The notes: a model not told the origin generated them from the sequence alone. A DNA stretch of 64,000 nt from Candidatus Pullibacteroides excrementavium (GCA_017694335.1 JADIMZ010000034.1:1-64000); one strand, 5' to 3'. Shown: positions 28,191 to 36,711, numbered from the stretch's first letter. Numbers and translations are program-made.

Positions 28191-28787
28191 TCATCGTATA
28201 TTCTGTATTCGTTTCTCTTTCTTGCTTTTCCGGGCATCCGCACCCGCTTCGGCTATCTTTTCGACGCAAGAGGCCGGCACGGTCGTAATGGCCACCGCCA
28301 CCACTCCGGCTACAGATACCACTACCGATTTGCCTTTTATCCCGGCCAACCTCACAAACTCGCCCTCCTGTCCTTGGAACGGTCCGTCGGTAATCCGTAC
28401 CCGCTGCCCTTTTCTCCATTCCTGCGGTTTCGGCTCCACATACACCAAGTTTTCGGAATAGGTCTGGACCAGACGGATGAAATCGTCCATCTGCCTGTCC
28501 GGGACAACCAAGGCTTTCTTCTGCTTTTGTTCGTCTTCCCGTATGATATATTGGAGGTAGGGGGCTTTCGGCTTAATCTCCTTGAGCCGCTGCCAAGAGG
28601 AACGCACAAAGATAAGATTGTGTATGGCCGGCACGAGCCGTTTCTGCTTCCGCCCCGCCCGCACGGTATCGCTGTAGCGCATCGGCACAAAACTCTCTAT
28701 GCCGTAGCTTTCCAGCAACTGCTTCGCTTTCATCTCCCTACGGTAAGTAGCACGCATGGCGAACCACACTTCTTGCTCTCTGTCCAT
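28191..28787 (-). CDS. upxY: UpxY-family NusG-like transcription antiterminator
   Basis: WFAMRATYRREMKAKQLLESYGIESFVPMRY...GQRVRITDGPFQGQEGEFVRLAGIKGKSVVVSVAGVVAVA; first gene of capsule operon. Confidence 0.88.
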   Translation of the reverse strand: MDREQEVWFAMRATYRREMKAKQLLESYGIESFVPMRYSDTVRAGRKQKRLVPAIHNLIFVRSSWQRLKEIKPKAPYLQYIIREDEQKQKKALVVPDRQMDDFIRLVQTYSENLVYVEPKPQEWRKGQRVRITDGPFQGQEGEFVRLAGIKGKSVVVSVAGVVAVAITTVPASCVEKIAEAGADARKSKKEKRIQNIR

Positions 28788-28884
28788 GGCTCCTCATTTT
28801 TCCGGGCCGCCTGCGCCCGACCGCAGACCGTTCCCGGCATCTTAGCCCGTCATTTATGATGGGGGAGGACATACCTAAGGGGCT

Positions 28885-28930
28885 TAAAAGTATTTATAAA
28901 TTACTGATTCACCGCAATTTAATACTTTTA
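28885..28930. repeat. AT-rich imperfect inverted repeat in the capsule-operon leader
   Basis: TAAAAGTAT (28885-28893) / ATACTTTTA (28922-28930) plus inner TAAATT/AATTTA. Confidence 0.6.
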
Positions 28931-28988
28931 CTATGCAGTTTTTTCGGGTCTTCGACCAAACCGCACTTTCGCGCTGTCTAATCGCAGG

Positions 28989-29020
28989 CAAAGGTATCTG
29001 AAAAAAACCATATAAACAAC
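28989..29020 (-). promoter_or_regulatory. Capsule-operon promoter
   Basis: Minus strand GTTG-N20-TACCTTTG; exact TAnnTTTG -7 box at 28989-28996 upstream of upxY. Confidence 0.65.
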
Positions 29021-29052
29021 CTTTTTCGCCCTTAAAACATATTGTAGAGCCT

Positions 29053-29242
29053 CCCGTCTCTTCGCAAGAGACCTGTGGGTATTTGCAATAAGCACACAAT
29101 CTGTTTTTTGATGCTTCTTGAAATTAAATGTGATGGAAGCACTCAACCACAATCGGTACCGCCCAAGCCCGTCAAAAAACCTATCGGATAAGGTTATTCC
29201 CTGTTTTTTCAATGCCTTGCAGGTCTCTTGCGAAGAGACAGG
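29053..29242. repeat. Inverted-repeat pair next to tyrosine recombinase (candidate invertible segment)
   Basis: 20-nt exact inverted repeat GTCTCTTCGCAAGAGACCTG (29056-29075) / CAGGTCTCTTGCGAAGAGAC (29220-29239), 22/23 when extended; each arm contains palindrome GTCTCTT-CGC-AAGAGAC. Confidence 0.8.
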
Positions 29243-29243
29243 C

Positions 29244-30458
29244 TCATGCATCGAAAGCTTCCAGCAACAGCTTGTTTGCCTGGTCTATGACGGAGTTTTC
29301 CAAGCTGGCCAGGTAAATCCGGGTGGTCTTCTCCGAGGCATGCCCCATCCCGGCACTGATGACAGCCAGAGGGATATGATGATCCCGGGCTGCCGTGGCC
29401 CAGGTATGCCGTGCCATGTAGGAAGACAGTGGCCGGTCCAAACCTATCATCTCTCCCAGCTGTTTCAGACTACGGTTATACCGTGTCAATGCCCCTTGAT
29501 ACTGCCGGAACGCCCGGAAAGGCTCCTGGCTTTTCACAAAAGGGAAGACATAGGGCGTATTGCGGCAAGACTCTTCATACCGGCGTATGATTTCCCACAT
29601 GCAGGGCTCTATGCGGACAAACAGGCTCTGTCCGGTCTTGCGCCGCACATAATGGATCATGCCATTCCGCAAGTCTTCTTTTTTCAAGTAAGCAATGTCC
29701 ACAAACGACATGCCTCGGGTGTAATAGCTGAACAGGAATACATCCCGGCTCAAGCCGAGCAAAGAGCAGGAAGGCAGCGCCAGGCGGGAAAGCCGCAGCA
29801 GGTAACTTTCGTCCATGGCACGCTTGCGGGTCTGGTCCACGCCTGTGTAGACTTCCTCGAACGGGAATTTCTGCTTGGTCAGCCCCTGCTTCACCGCCTT
29901 GTTGTATACCGAACGGAGAATCCGCATGTAGAAAGACTTCGTGTTCCTGACCACATGCCGGGTCGAAAGCCAGTCGTCGTAAGAGGAAATCAAGGCATCG
30001 GTGCATTCCGAAAGCAGAAGGTCTTCCCCTCCCAAAAAATGGCGGAAACTGTTCAAGGTCCGGTGGTAATTCCGTGCCGTACCGAATTTTTCCTTGACTT
30101 GCAACTGAATAATCTGGCTTCTGAAATAATCCAAAAAAGTCTTTTGCCGAGCCGATTCCCGGAAAGCTCGAAGGGTATCGTCCAGCGAGTGCCTGAAAGC
30201 GGAGCGTTCCCTTTCCTTAAGCAGATTCCCTAAATAGGTCACATCACCGTCTATCCTTTCCTGCACTTCCAGCAGCATGCTGTCCGACCCTTTCCCGTGC
30301 AAGGCCACGCATTCATGCCTGGCATCCCATTGCCAAGCATACAAACGGATATCGGTAAGCACTCTTTTCCTTTCACCCGCTTGGGTGACAGAATAATAGA
30401 TTGTCCCCAATTCGTCTTGGGGCGACAACCGGTGGAATTTGACTTTTACAGTTACCAT
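29244..30458 (-). CDS. Tyrosine site-specific recombinase (Bacteroides Tsr/integrase type)
   Basis: Arm-binding and SAM-like N-part; catalytic R...HxxR...Y: LFSYYTRGMSF, SYMARHTWATAA, GHASEKTTRIYLASL. Confidence 0.9.
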   Translation of the reverse strand: MVTVKVKFHRLSPQDELGTIYYSVTQAGERKRVLTDIRLYAWQWDARHECVALHGKGSDSMLLEVQERIDGDVTYLGNLLKERERSAFRHSLDDTLRAFRESARQKTFLDYFRSQIIQLQVKEKFGTARNYHRTLNSFRHFLGGEDLLLSECTDALISSYDDWLSTRHVVRNTKSFYMRILRSVYNKAVKQGLTKQKFPFEEVYTGVDQTRKRAMDESYLLRLSRLALPSCSLLGLSRDVFLFSYYTRGMSFVDIAYLKKEDLRNGMIHYVRRKTGQSLFVRIEPCMWEIIRRYEESCRNTPYVFPFVKSQEPFRAFRQYQGALTRYNRSLKQLGEMIGLDRPLSSYMARHTWATAARDHHIPLAVISAGMGHASEKTTRIYLASLENSVIDQANKLLLEAFDA

Positions 30459-30485
30459 GTCTTTTCGTTTTTTTGGGTTTCATGC

Positions 30486-30497
30486 TGATACGTATCA
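30486..30497. repeat. 12-bp perfect palindrome upstream of the recombinase start
   Basis: TGATACGTATCA, 28 bp upstream of the recombinase ATG. Confidence 0.6.
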
Positions 30498-30538
30498 TGT
30501 TTCAATATTATGTCAAGATTCATTACCTTTGGCTTCGC

Positions 30539-30699
30539 CGAAGATAGGATGCGTCTCGGCAAAGCTCAAGCAAGGGAGTGCTTGGCTCTGCGCTCGACTT
30601 TCACTATCTTTGATTGCTTCGCACCGAAGATAGGATGCGTCTCGGCATAGCTCAAGCAAGGGAAGCGCTTGGCTCTGCGCTCGACTTTCACTATCTTTG
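30539..30699 (+). promoter_or_regulatory. Tandem ~87-bp direct repeat, each unit carrying a TTG-N20-TATCTTTG promoter
   Basis: CGAAGATAGGATGCGTCTCGGCA[A/T]AGCTCAAGCAAGGG...GCTTGGCTCTGCGCTCGACTTTCACTATCTTTG occurs twice; -7 boxes at 30605-30612 and 30692-30699. Confidence 0.75.
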
Positions 30700-30788
30700 T
30701 AGATTGATTAGACAAGTACGGATTTGCAGACGCGGCCCTGGCACCCTTGCCCGTCCCCGTCCTTTTGTTGTAACTAAACTTCATCACA

Positions 30789-32336
30789 ATGTCTACAAAC
30801 CAAGAAAAATGCGCCGACTTGCGGCAACGCAAGCAGACGGCCATGGCCGGTGGTGGCGAAAAGGCCATTGCCAAGCAGAAAGAGAGCGGAAAACTCACCG
30901 CCCGTGAACGAATCGACAGCATTCTGGACCCGGGTTCGTTCCAAGAACTGGACCTTTTCATCCAGCACTCGGCCCGGGATTTCGGGATGGAAAAGAAATA
31001 TCTGGCCGGGGACGGGGTGGTTGCCGGCACAGGCTCGGTCAACGGCCGTCCGGTATGCATTTACGCCCAAGACTTCACGGTGACCGGTGGCTCGCTCGGC
31101 TTCATGCATGCCATGAAGATTTGCAAGGTCATGGATCACGCCATTAACATGCAGATGCCTCTGATTGGCATCAACGACTCGGGGGGAGCCCGTATTCAGG
31201 AAGGGGTCCGCGCTTTGGCCGGTTATGGGGAAATTTTCTACCGTAACACCAAGGCATCGGGCGTGATTCCGCAGCTTTCGGTCATCTTAGGCCCGTGCGC
31301 CGGCGGTGCTGTATATTCCCCGGCATTGACAGACTTCGTATTCGTCGTTGACCAGGTTTCCAAGATGTTCATCACCGGACCGGAAGTCATCAAGTCGGTA
31401 TTGGGCGAGGAAATCTCGCAGGAAGATCTTGGCGGCGCCCGCACCCATGCCGAAATCACGGGCAACGCGCATTTCTATGCCAAGACCGAGCAGGAATGCT
31501 TTGCGCAAATCAAGGAATTGCTCAGCTATATCCCGCGCAACAACCGGGAAAAGGCCGAAGCAACGGCGCCTAAGGCTCCGCAGAAGACCTACGAGATTGA
31601 AAACATCATCCCGGACGATGTGCGCAAGCCTTACGATGTGCGCCATGTCATCAAGGCTATCTCCGATGATTCCCAGTTCCTCGAAGTGCAGGAGCTTTTC
31701 GCGCCGAACATCGTGGTGGGCTTCGGCCGTATCGACGGGCAGACGGTGGGCTTCGTGGCCAACCAGCCGTTAGTGATGGCCGGGGTTCTGGATGTGGACA
31801 GCTCCGACAAATGCGCCCGCTTTATCCGTTACTGCGATGCCTTCAACATTCCTTTGGTAACTTTCGTGGACCTGCCGGGATACCTGCCGGGGGTTGACCA
31901 GGAACATGCAGGGGTAATCCGTCACGGTGCCAAGATCCTGTATGCGTATTCGGAAGCCACTGTGCCCAAGATTACCGTTATCTTGCGCAAGGCGTACGGC
32001 GGCGGATACATTGCCATGTGTTCCAACCACTTGCATGCCGATTTCGTGTTTGCTTGGCCTACGGCAGAAATCGCGGTGATGGGTTCAGCCGGAGCCGCCA
32101 ACATCATTTTCCGCAAGGAAATCAAGGAATCGGAAAATCCGGAAGAAACCCGCAAGGAAAAAGTGGCCGAGTACAGTGCCAAGTTCGCTAATCCGTATGT
32201 GGCGGCCGGCTATGGATATGTGGATTCGGTCATCGAACCTCAGGAAACCCGCCAAGCGGTGGCCCGTGCGCTGGAACTGAGCAAGGACAAGCATGTGGAA
32301 GCGCCTTGTCGGAAGCATGGACTTCCCCCATTTTAA
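30789..32336 (+). CDS. Acyl-CoA (propionyl-/methylmalonyl-CoA) carboxyltransferase subunit
   Basis: INDSGGARIQEGVRALAGYGEIFYRN, FVDLPGYLPGVDQEHAGVIRHGAKILYAYSEATVPKITVILRKAYGGGYIAMCS. Confidence 0.92.
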   Translation: MSTNQEKCADLRQRKQTAMAGGGEKAIAKQKESGKLTARERIDSILDPGSFQELDLFIQHSARDFGMEKKYLAGDGVVAGTGSVNGRPVCIYAQDFTVTGGSLGFMHAMKICKVMDHAINMQMPLIGINDSGGARIQEGVRALAGYGEIFYRNTKASGVIPQLSVILGPCAGGAVYSPALTDFVFVVDQVSKMFITGPEVIKSVLGEEISQEDLGGARTHAEITGNAHFYAKTEQECFAQIKELLSYIPRNNREKAEATAPKAPQKTYEIENIIPDDVRKPYDVRHVIKAISDDSQFLEVQELFAPNIVVGFGRIDGQTVGFVANQPLVMAGVLDVDSSDKCARFIRYCDAFNIPLVTFVDLPGYLPGVDQEHAGVIRHGAKILYAYSEATVPKITVILRKAYGGGYIAMCSNHLHADFVFAWPTAEIAVMGSAGAANIIFRKEIKESENPEETRKEKVAEYSAKFANPYVAAGYGYVDSVIEPQETRQAVARALELSKDKHVEAPCRKHGLPPF

Positions 32337-32464
32337 AATCAGCGCGTGATAACGGGCAATCTGCATCATTGCCTGCGGAGTTCGGAGGCAGTCACGTACA
32401 GAAGTACGCTCCTGCCTCCTCTTCCTTGGCAGCTTCGCATCTTGCCCGTTCTAACACGCTGACT
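32337..32464. repeat. Nested hairpin element E1 (~128 bp)
   Basis: Outer arms TCAGCGCGTGATAACGGGCAA / TTGCCCGTTCTAACACGCTGA; inner GGAGGCAG/CTGCCTCC; core TCACGTACAGAAGTACGCTCC at 32392-32412. Confidence 0.8.
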
Positions 32465-32526
32465 TCCTATATTCGAACAAAAAAGTTCGACCTCTCAATT
32501 TGACTTAACTTCATATTGATTTTCAA

Positions 32527-32853
32527 ATGGAAACAACAGAAAAAATGGAAAGCTTGAATCTGCCTACAGGACAGTACGAGACGGAACTTTCGGTCAAATA
32601 CAAGCATAAGACGCCATACCGCCATGTAAGTCCTTATAATATGGAGGCCTTCATGCCGGGGACGGTCCGCCAGATTTGCGTCAAAGTGGGCGACAAAGTG
32701 AAGAAAGGCGACAAGGTGCTGATTCTGGATGCAATGAAAATGGATAACGAGCTGCTGGCCCCTGTGGACGGCATTGTCAAGTCCATCTGCGTGGAAGAAG
32801 GCCACAGCATCCCCAAACATGCCTTGCTGATTGAATTCAGCCCGGTCTGCTAA
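32527..32853 (+). CDS. Biotin/lipoyl carrier protein (biotin carboxyl carrier-like)
   Basis: MPGTVRQICVKVGDKVKKGDKVLILDAMKMDNELLAPVDGIV. Confidence 0.88.
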   Translation: METTEKMESLNLPTGQYETELSVKYKHKTPYRHVSPYNMEAFMPGTVRQICVKVGDKVKKGDKVLILDAMKMDNELLAPVDGIVKSICVEEGHSIPKHALLIEFSPVC

Positions 32854-32890
32854 ATAAAAAAGCGGCCTGCCAAAACCGCATCGCTGCAGG

Positions 32891-32930
32891 GAGAGTGTGC
32901 CGAGGGAAATCCCGACACACTCTCTTTTTT
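32891..32930 (+). terminator. Rho-independent terminator
   Basis: GAGAGTGTG...CACACTCTC followed by TTTTTT. Confidence 0.85.
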
Positions 32931-32991
32931 AAGTTTCCCGATTCTTTAAGTTTGCCCGACCGTTCCTTTTCCCGATTCTCAAATCAGTCAC

Positions 32992-34410
32992 ATGCCGCAC
33001 ATTCTCCATCCTGTTCATCGCCTGCCGTGGTTCGGATTCGTCCTGGGTCTCCTGCTGTTCTGTTCCTGCCGGGAACAAAACGTCGAAGACTTGGAATTCC
33101 CCTACGCCAAGAAGAAATATTTCGCCGAGATGTTCCTGCCGGACACAGGCAGGAAGGCAAACGGAACGGCATGGAAGCATCCGAGGCCGGACAATCCTTA
33201 CCCCGGCTACTCGATACTGGCGCATGCGTTGGATTCCCATTTCCAAGTCAAGCCTGAATGGAAGTTCTGCGAGCCTTTCCTTTGGCTGCAAAGTGACAGC
33301 TTGGTGGAAGATAAAGCCTATTGGATACGGAAACAGGAGGAAACCGCGCAAGCATACCTCAACGGAATACGGATGGTTCTTAAAAAGGACAGGGAAGAAA
33401 ACGAGGATGGGAAAAAGACGGTTTCCTGGGAATACTTGTCCCCTCTCGGCATTGCGCTGCCGGATGGAATCAGACGGGACAGCTTATCGGCAAACGGGAT
33501 TCCTTTGTATCTTTTCTATCAAGGTGTGCTCTGGGAGGATGGGAACAATCCCGTAGTACTGATGCCCTGCCCTCGAACATGCCACGAACCTGTCCGGATT
33601 CCGGAAAGCTTTTTTAATCGAGGGGGTATCCTAGCCGTGGCAGGGGGAATCCGGCATGTCAGTATCCAGGACAGCAGCCTCTTTTTTGCCAAAGCCGACT
33701 CCTTGCGCCAACGAATCTACCGGGACACGGTAAAAGCCAATATAGAGGAACGAAAATGGGCCTACCGGCGTTTTTTATCCAACCCGGATGAAGTACGACG
33801 GCATGTAAAGCAATATACCGTTGAAAAGCCGATCAAGTTAAGTACGGGTGACCTCGTCTTTTCGGCTAATTATCTTATAGCGAACTCTTTCTCTACGCCT
33901 TCCCGCCTGGCCTTGCTGGCCTTGGGGCAAGAATATCCACTGGCTGAAGAATCCGTCTTTTGGCGGGGAGACCTTTTCCAAGCAGCCGTTATCGAACCGG
34001 CACCGGATTCTTGCCGAACGGAATTTTGGCAAAAGCTGCGGAAAAATCCTCCCCAAACCTCCTTGTCGGAAATATCGATATTGAACCAAAGGCAGACCGA
34101 AGATTCCACTACCCGAACGATGTCCTTCCTTGAACTGACCACGGAAGCCATCGAGCCATATACCGCCAACAATGCCTTGCCGAAAGAAAGCACCTCTTTC
34201 CGGTCCGAACACTATCATTCCAGCCCCTCTCTGCTCAAAGGCCGGATTCCGGCTATCCTGACGGAAGGCGATTCCGGATATTACGCGATCTCGGCCTACG
34301 TGCAGGAACAATCCGGCCGACGCTGCGGGCAGAAACCTTTCCTCCTAGTCCCTGAACTCGCGCCGTCCGACATCTGGGCTTTCCTCTTGTATCAAATCAC
34401 ATTGCAGTAA
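32992..34410 (+). CDS. Predicted lipoprotein of unknown function (472 aa)
   Basis: Long ORF; LGLLLFCSC lipobox; no family recognised by eye. Confidence 0.75.
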   Translation: MPHILHPVHRLPWFGFVLGLLLFCSCREQNVEDLEFPYAKKKYFAEMFLPDTGRKANGTAWKHPRPDNPYPGYSILAHALDSHFQVKPEWKFCEPFLWLQSDSLVEDKAYWIRKQEETAQAYLNGIRMVLKKDREENEDGKKTVSWEYLSPLGIALPDGIRRDSLSANGIPLYLFYQGVLWEDGNNPVVLMPCPRTCHEPVRIPESFFNRGGILAVAGGIRHVSIQDSSLFFAKADSLRQRIYRDTVKANIEERKWAYRRFLSNPDEVRRHVKQYTVEKPIKLSTGDLVFSANYLIANSFSTPSRLALLALGQEYPLAEESVFWRGDLFQAAVIEPAPDSCRTEFWQKLRKNPPQTSLSEISILNQRQTEDSTTRTMSFLELTTEAIEPYTANNALPKESTSFRSEHYHSSPSLLKGRIPAILTEGDSGYYAISAYVQEQSGRRCGQKPFLLVPELAPSDIWAFLLYQITLQ

Positions 34411-34496
34411 ACGTACAACGAAGAAGAAATAGAATCTTTTAAGAAGATTAGGCTTTGTTTGCTATAGAGGACAAGAGAAGAAAGGATTTTTACGTA

Positions 34497-34534
34497 AAGA
34501 GGCCGCTTCCAGCATTCGTTGGAAGCGGCCTCTT
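34497..34534. terminator. Bidirectional-type hairpin terminator between convergent genes
   Basis: AAGAGGCCGCTTCCA-GCATTCGT-TGGAAGCGGCCTCTT, 15-bp perfect stem. Confidence 0.8.
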
Positions 34535-34611
34535 AGAATAAATGCTCGGCAATCTCTTCTCTTTTCAAGATTCCTAAACGGCAGAAAACATTGCCGTGCT
34601 GGGAGCCAGGA

Positions 34612-35631
34612 TTAGTCCAGAATCAGGTTCCAGCCGTGCTTGTCTTCGGCTTCCCCTTCCTGGATGGCTTTCAAAGCATGGTACAGCTTGGTGGAGATAG
34701 GACCGGGCTGGCCGTCCTTGCTTACCACGTATTCCTTGCCGGTGGAACGATCCACAATCTTGCTGATGGGCGAGATAACGGCAGCCGTACCGCAGGCACC
34801 GATTTCGTCGAAGGTAGCCAATTCTTCTTCTTCGATAGGACGGCGTTCTACTTCCAAACCCATATCGGCGGCAATCTGCTGCAAGCTCATATTGGTAATG
34901 GAACGCAGAATCGAATTGGAATCGGGCGTGATGTACTTGTTGCCCTTGATGGCGAAGAAGTTGGCCGGACCGGCTTCATCGATGTACTTGTGCTGTTTGG
35001 AATCGAGGAACAACACGGTGGAATAGCCTTCTTCGTGAGCACGTTCGCTGGCACGCAAGGAAGCAGCGTAGTTGCCGCCCACCTTGAACAGACCTGTACC
35101 CAGCGGAGCCACACGGTCGTAGTCCTTCACGATTTGCATAGGAACGGGCTTGAAACCGCTCTTGAAATAAGGACCTACCGGACCGCCGAACACGATGAAC
35201 ATGTATTCCTTGGCCGGCTTAACCCCTACTTCGGCACCCGAACCGATCAACAACGGACGCAGGTAGAAAGAAGCGCCTTCTCCGTAAGGAGGAACGAATT
35301 TCTCGTTCAGTTTCACCACTTTCTTGCAAGCTTCGATGAAGAGGTCGGTCGGAACCGGCTGCATCAGGATACCGTTGGCGGAAAGAACCAAACGTTTGGC
35401 GTTTTCATCGGGACGGAACAAACGGATCTTGCCGTCCTTGCCCCGGAAAGCTTTCATCCCTTCGAAGGCTTCCTGTCCGTAATGGAGGCAGGTGGCAGCC
35501 ATGTGAAGGTTAATCATTTCATCGTCGCGAACTTCGAGATCGCTCCATTTGCCGTCCTTGTAGTAAGCGCGGACATTGTAATCGGTCTTGAAATAACCGA
35601 AAGGCAAACTTTTCCAATCAATCTGGCTCAT
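34612..35631 (-). CDS. ilvE: Branched-chain amino-acid aminotransferase
   Basis: 339 aa; LHYGQEAFEGMKAFRGKDGKIRLFRPDENAKR, GPANFFAIKGNKYITPDSNSILRSIT. Confidence 0.93.
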   Translation of the reverse strand: MSQIDWKSLPFGYFKTDYNVRAYYKDGKWSDLEVRDDEMINLHMAATCLHYGQEAFEGMKAFRGKDGKIRLFRPDENAKRLVLSANGILMQPVPTDLFIEACKKVVKLNEKFVPPYGEGASFYLRPLLIGSGAEVGVKPAKEYMFIVFGGPVGPYFKSGFKPVPMQIVKDYDRVAPLGTGLFKVGGNYAASLRASERAHEEGYSTVLFLDSKQHKYIDEAGPANFFAIKGNKYITPDSNSILRSITNMSLQQIAADMGLEVERRPIEEEELATFDEIGACGTAAVISPISKIVDRSTGKEYVVSKDGQPGPISTKLYHALKAIQEGEAEDKHGWNLILD

Positions 35632-35766
35632 AATTATATAAATTTTAGATTTTATTCTTAATCAATCCGTTTCCCTTCAAACCGTCTTTCTACAACCTTG
35701 CGAAGATACAAAATAAATCGGCAGGCGATACCCCACTTCAGCCAAAATCATTCCACACCCCATCCC

Positions 35767-35787
35767 GGAGCGCACTTCCGTACATAA
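35767..35787 (+). repeat. Degenerate core of the hairpin-element family (E4)
   Basis: GGAGCGCACTTCCGTACATAA vs core GGAGCGTACTTCCGTACGTGA (18/21); arms not recognisable. Confidence 0.5.
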
Positions 35788-35865
35788 CCCCACACCCAGT
35801 AAACTTATTTTGAGCGATGAAGTGCAAGGCACGCGATTGAGCCAAGCCCGTCAACTCCGCTCATC

Positions 35866-35993
35866 AATAAAAGCATTTTGGAGGATGGGATGCGAGGCGT
35901 CGAGCCGACGCGCGGCGCGGGAGCGTACCCTTGTACGTGACCAAGCCGCGCAAGGCTCGCAACGAAGCAGACCGCCTCCAAAATGCTTTTATT
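35866..35993. repeat. Nested hairpin element E2 (128 bp)
   Basis: 19-bp perfect inverted repeat AATAAAAGCATTTTGGAGG (35866-35884) / CCTCCAAAATGCTTTTATT (35975-35993); inner GCGCGGC/GCCGCGC and GAGCC/GGCTC; core GGAGCGTACCCTTGTACGTGA 35920-35940. Confidence 0.85.
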
Positions 35994-36711
35994 CCCGGTT
36001 GTTGAGGTAAATCATAATATAATACAACAACGTCGCCAACGAAGTCAAAGCCGCAATCACATATGTATAAGCAGCCGACCGCAAGGCGCTGACAGCCATG
36101 GGACGGGTTTCGGACGTGGTGATTCCGGCATTGTCGAGCCAAGCCACCGCCCGCTGGCTGGCGTTGATTTCAACCGGCAAGGTGACGAAACTGAACAAGG
36201 TGGTGACAGCGAAAAGCAGGATCCCCAGCAACAGCAGCTGCGGGAAAGACTGTACCATCAGGATGCCGGCCAGCAGGACCCACATCACGATACGGTCGCT
36301 GAAGCTGACGAAAGGCACCAAGGCCGAACGCATCTTGAGCCAGGAATAGGCCGTGGCATGCTGCACGGCATGGCCGCATTCATGAGCCGCCACCGCAGCA
36401 GCGGCAATGCTGTTGCCGCTAAAGACACTCTGACTCAGGTTCACCGTCTTGGTAGCCGGATTGTAATGATCGGACAACATGCCCGGGATGCAGACCACGC
36501 TCACATCGTTGATGCCGTGGTCATGCAGCATCTTTTCCGCCACATCCTTGCCGGTCATGCCGTATGGCAACGGCACTTTGGCATAGCGGTTGAATTTTCG
36601 TTTAAGGCTCGCCTGGACAATGAAGCTCAGGATCATCAGCGCCCCGAAAATCAGCCAAATCATCGGAATTCCCGTATTGGCCGGATTATTGGCAACTACT
36701 TGCAGTATCAT
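35989..36711 (-). CDS. Zinc metallopeptidase (YugP-like, HExxH-type)
   Basis: AAVAAHECGHAVQHATAYSWLKMRSALVPFV. Confidence 0.9.
   Translation of the reverse strand: MILQVVANNPANTGIPMIWLIFGALMILSFIVQASLKRKFNRYAKVPLPYGMTGKDVAEKMLHDHGINDVSVVCIPGMLSDHYNPATKTVNLSQSVFSGNSIAAAAVAAHECGHAVQHATAYSWLKMRSALVPFVSFSDRIVMWVLLAGILMVQSFPQLLLLGILLFAVTTLFSFVTLPVEINASQRAVAWLDNAGITTSETRPMAVSALRSAAYTYVIAALTSLATLLYYIMIYLNNRE

Noticed and set aside
28931-29251. 106-aa minus-strand ORF spanning the inverted-repeat pair
   Set aside because: Covers the candidate promoter and both repeats and starts inside the recombinase 3' end; more likely chance coding over regulatory DNA.
29244-30458. Recombinase as part of an integrative element or prophage
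   Set aside because: No relaxase, conjugation, phage structural or att-tRNA signal nearby; position next to upxY fits a local capsule-switch recombinase better.
35821-35865. Second half-element left of E2 (tgagcgatgaag...ccgctcatcaa)
   Set aside because: Weak inverted similarity only; not enough to call a separate element beyond the degenerate core at 35767-35787.
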